From the NCBI GenBank assembly GCA_007132595.1, contig SLOH01000044.1, positions 1 through 5,780 on the forward strand: 5,780 bases of DNA, in the 5' to 3' direction. This stretch comes from Waddliaceae bacterium. GTDB lineage: Bacteria; Chlamydiota; Chlamydiia; Chlamydiales; SLOH01. Position numbers and translations under genes: made by a program. How positions within the stretch are numbered: the stretch's first letter is position 1; each line of letters opens with the position of its first letter. The notes beneath the pieces are model-generated. The model saw only the letters and a program-made list of their open reading frames with translations. It had not been told where the DNA came from and did not search any database. Of this stretch, positions 5,521 to 5,780 are shown in pieces.

Positions 5521-5780
5521 GACTCTTTAGACTTTAAATTAAAGACTTTTTCCCAATCATCACCGAATTGAATGTCGGTTTGTGTTTCATCGATGGTGAC
5601 TCGCTTACTTTCATTCTGCAATTTGGTGATCACATCCTGATACGCAAGCGGGCTTAGCTGAGAGAGGTTCTGACAGCAGTAGCCTGCCACATTGGTTTGC
5701 GGGAATTGCAAAATGGCACGCTGATAGTAAAAAACAGCTGCCATTGGCTCGCCGGTGCGCTCATAAAACTGCGCTGTTTC
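5517..5780 (-). CDS. bamD: C-terminal part of a BamD-like TPR lipoprotein (partial)
   Basis: BamD is a lipoprotein of tetratricopeptide repeats in the BAM complex, which folds barrel proteins into the outer membrane. The reading frame is open to the right edge, giving 87 residues of the C-terminus; the internal ATG at 5744 is not a plausible start because repeat sequence continues upstream of it. The visible TPR helix pair reads TAQFYERTGEP then MAAVFYYQRAILQFPQTN, with the A-x-x-YY-x-x-A/I-x-x-FP pattern typical of BamD/ComL. The tail (about residues 50-87) is polar and acidic with no clear motif. The lipoprotein signal would lie outside the window. Its TGA stop (5519-5517) overlaps the GTG start of the lptE-like gene. 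The TPR class is sound; the BamD identity leans on the LptE neighbour and recalled chlamydial gene order. Confidence 0.65.
   Translation of the reverse strand, partial: ETAQFYERTGEPMAAVFYYQRAILQFPQTNVAGYCCQNLSQLSPLAYQDVITKLQNESKRVTIDETQTDIQFGDDWEKVFNLKSKES

Noticed and set aside
5129..5530. Plus-strand open frame of 133 codons opposite the lptE-like gene
   Set aside because: The opposite strand carries a lipobox and GYQL in the right place, whereas this frame gives a basic, serine-rich product with no start signal.
5742..5744. ATG at 5744 as the start of a short 75-residue gene
   Set aside because: The same frame stays open to the window edge and continues TPR-type sequence upstream, so this is an internal methionine of a truncated larger gene.

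Overview
The window reads as chromosomal housekeeping sequence from a member of the Chlamydiae, more likely an environmental (Parachlamydia-, Waddlia- or Simkania-like) lineage than Chlamydia proper. The evidence is the gene set and the style of the proteins: an Fmu/RsmB-type rRNA methyltransferase, a divergent SurA-like exported protein directly before KsgA, a DacF-type D,D-carboxypeptidase, a small acidic protein of the kind found beside dacF in Chlamydia, and an LptE-like lipoprotein coupled to a BamD-like TPR protein. The assignment rests on recalled protein similarity and gene order, not on a search. No mobile element, CRISPR array, tRNA or rRNA was seen. Almost all of the window is coding, and no gap between genes reaches 100 bases.

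Layout. Positions 1-97 are a very AT-rich divergent intergenic region. On the minus strand it ends in a Shine-Dalgarno and the start codon of a gene lying off the left edge; on the plus strand it drives rsmB (98-1246). A SurA-like exported protein (1286-2344) and ksgA (2369-3193) follow on the same strand with gaps of 39 and 24 bases, probably as one transcription unit. The 3' end of ksgA overlaps by 32 bases the 3' end of the convergent dacF gene (preferred start 4412, stop at 3162). A short divergent region (4413-4496) separates dacF from a small acidic protein of unknown function (4497-4931). That region holds the clearest regulatory signal in the window, a sigma-54-type -24/-12 promoter with a well-placed RBS. 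On the minus strand, a BamD-like gene enters from the right edge and is translationally coupled through a GTGA overlap to the lptE-like gene (5520-4960).

How it fits together. Two themes dominate. One is ribosome maturation, with two small-subunit rRNA methyltransferases (RsmB-like m5C and KsgA m6,6A). The other is the cell envelope: a SurA-like periplasmic chaperone, a penicillin-binding-protein-type carboxypeptidase, an LptE-like partner of the LPS translocon and a BamD-like component of the outer-membrane protein assembly machine. SurA beside KsgA recalls the lptD-surA-pdxA-ksgA cluster of enterobacteria. The small acidic gene stands alone between a divergent and a convergent neighbour and appears to have its own sigma-54 control, which is the most interesting lead here.
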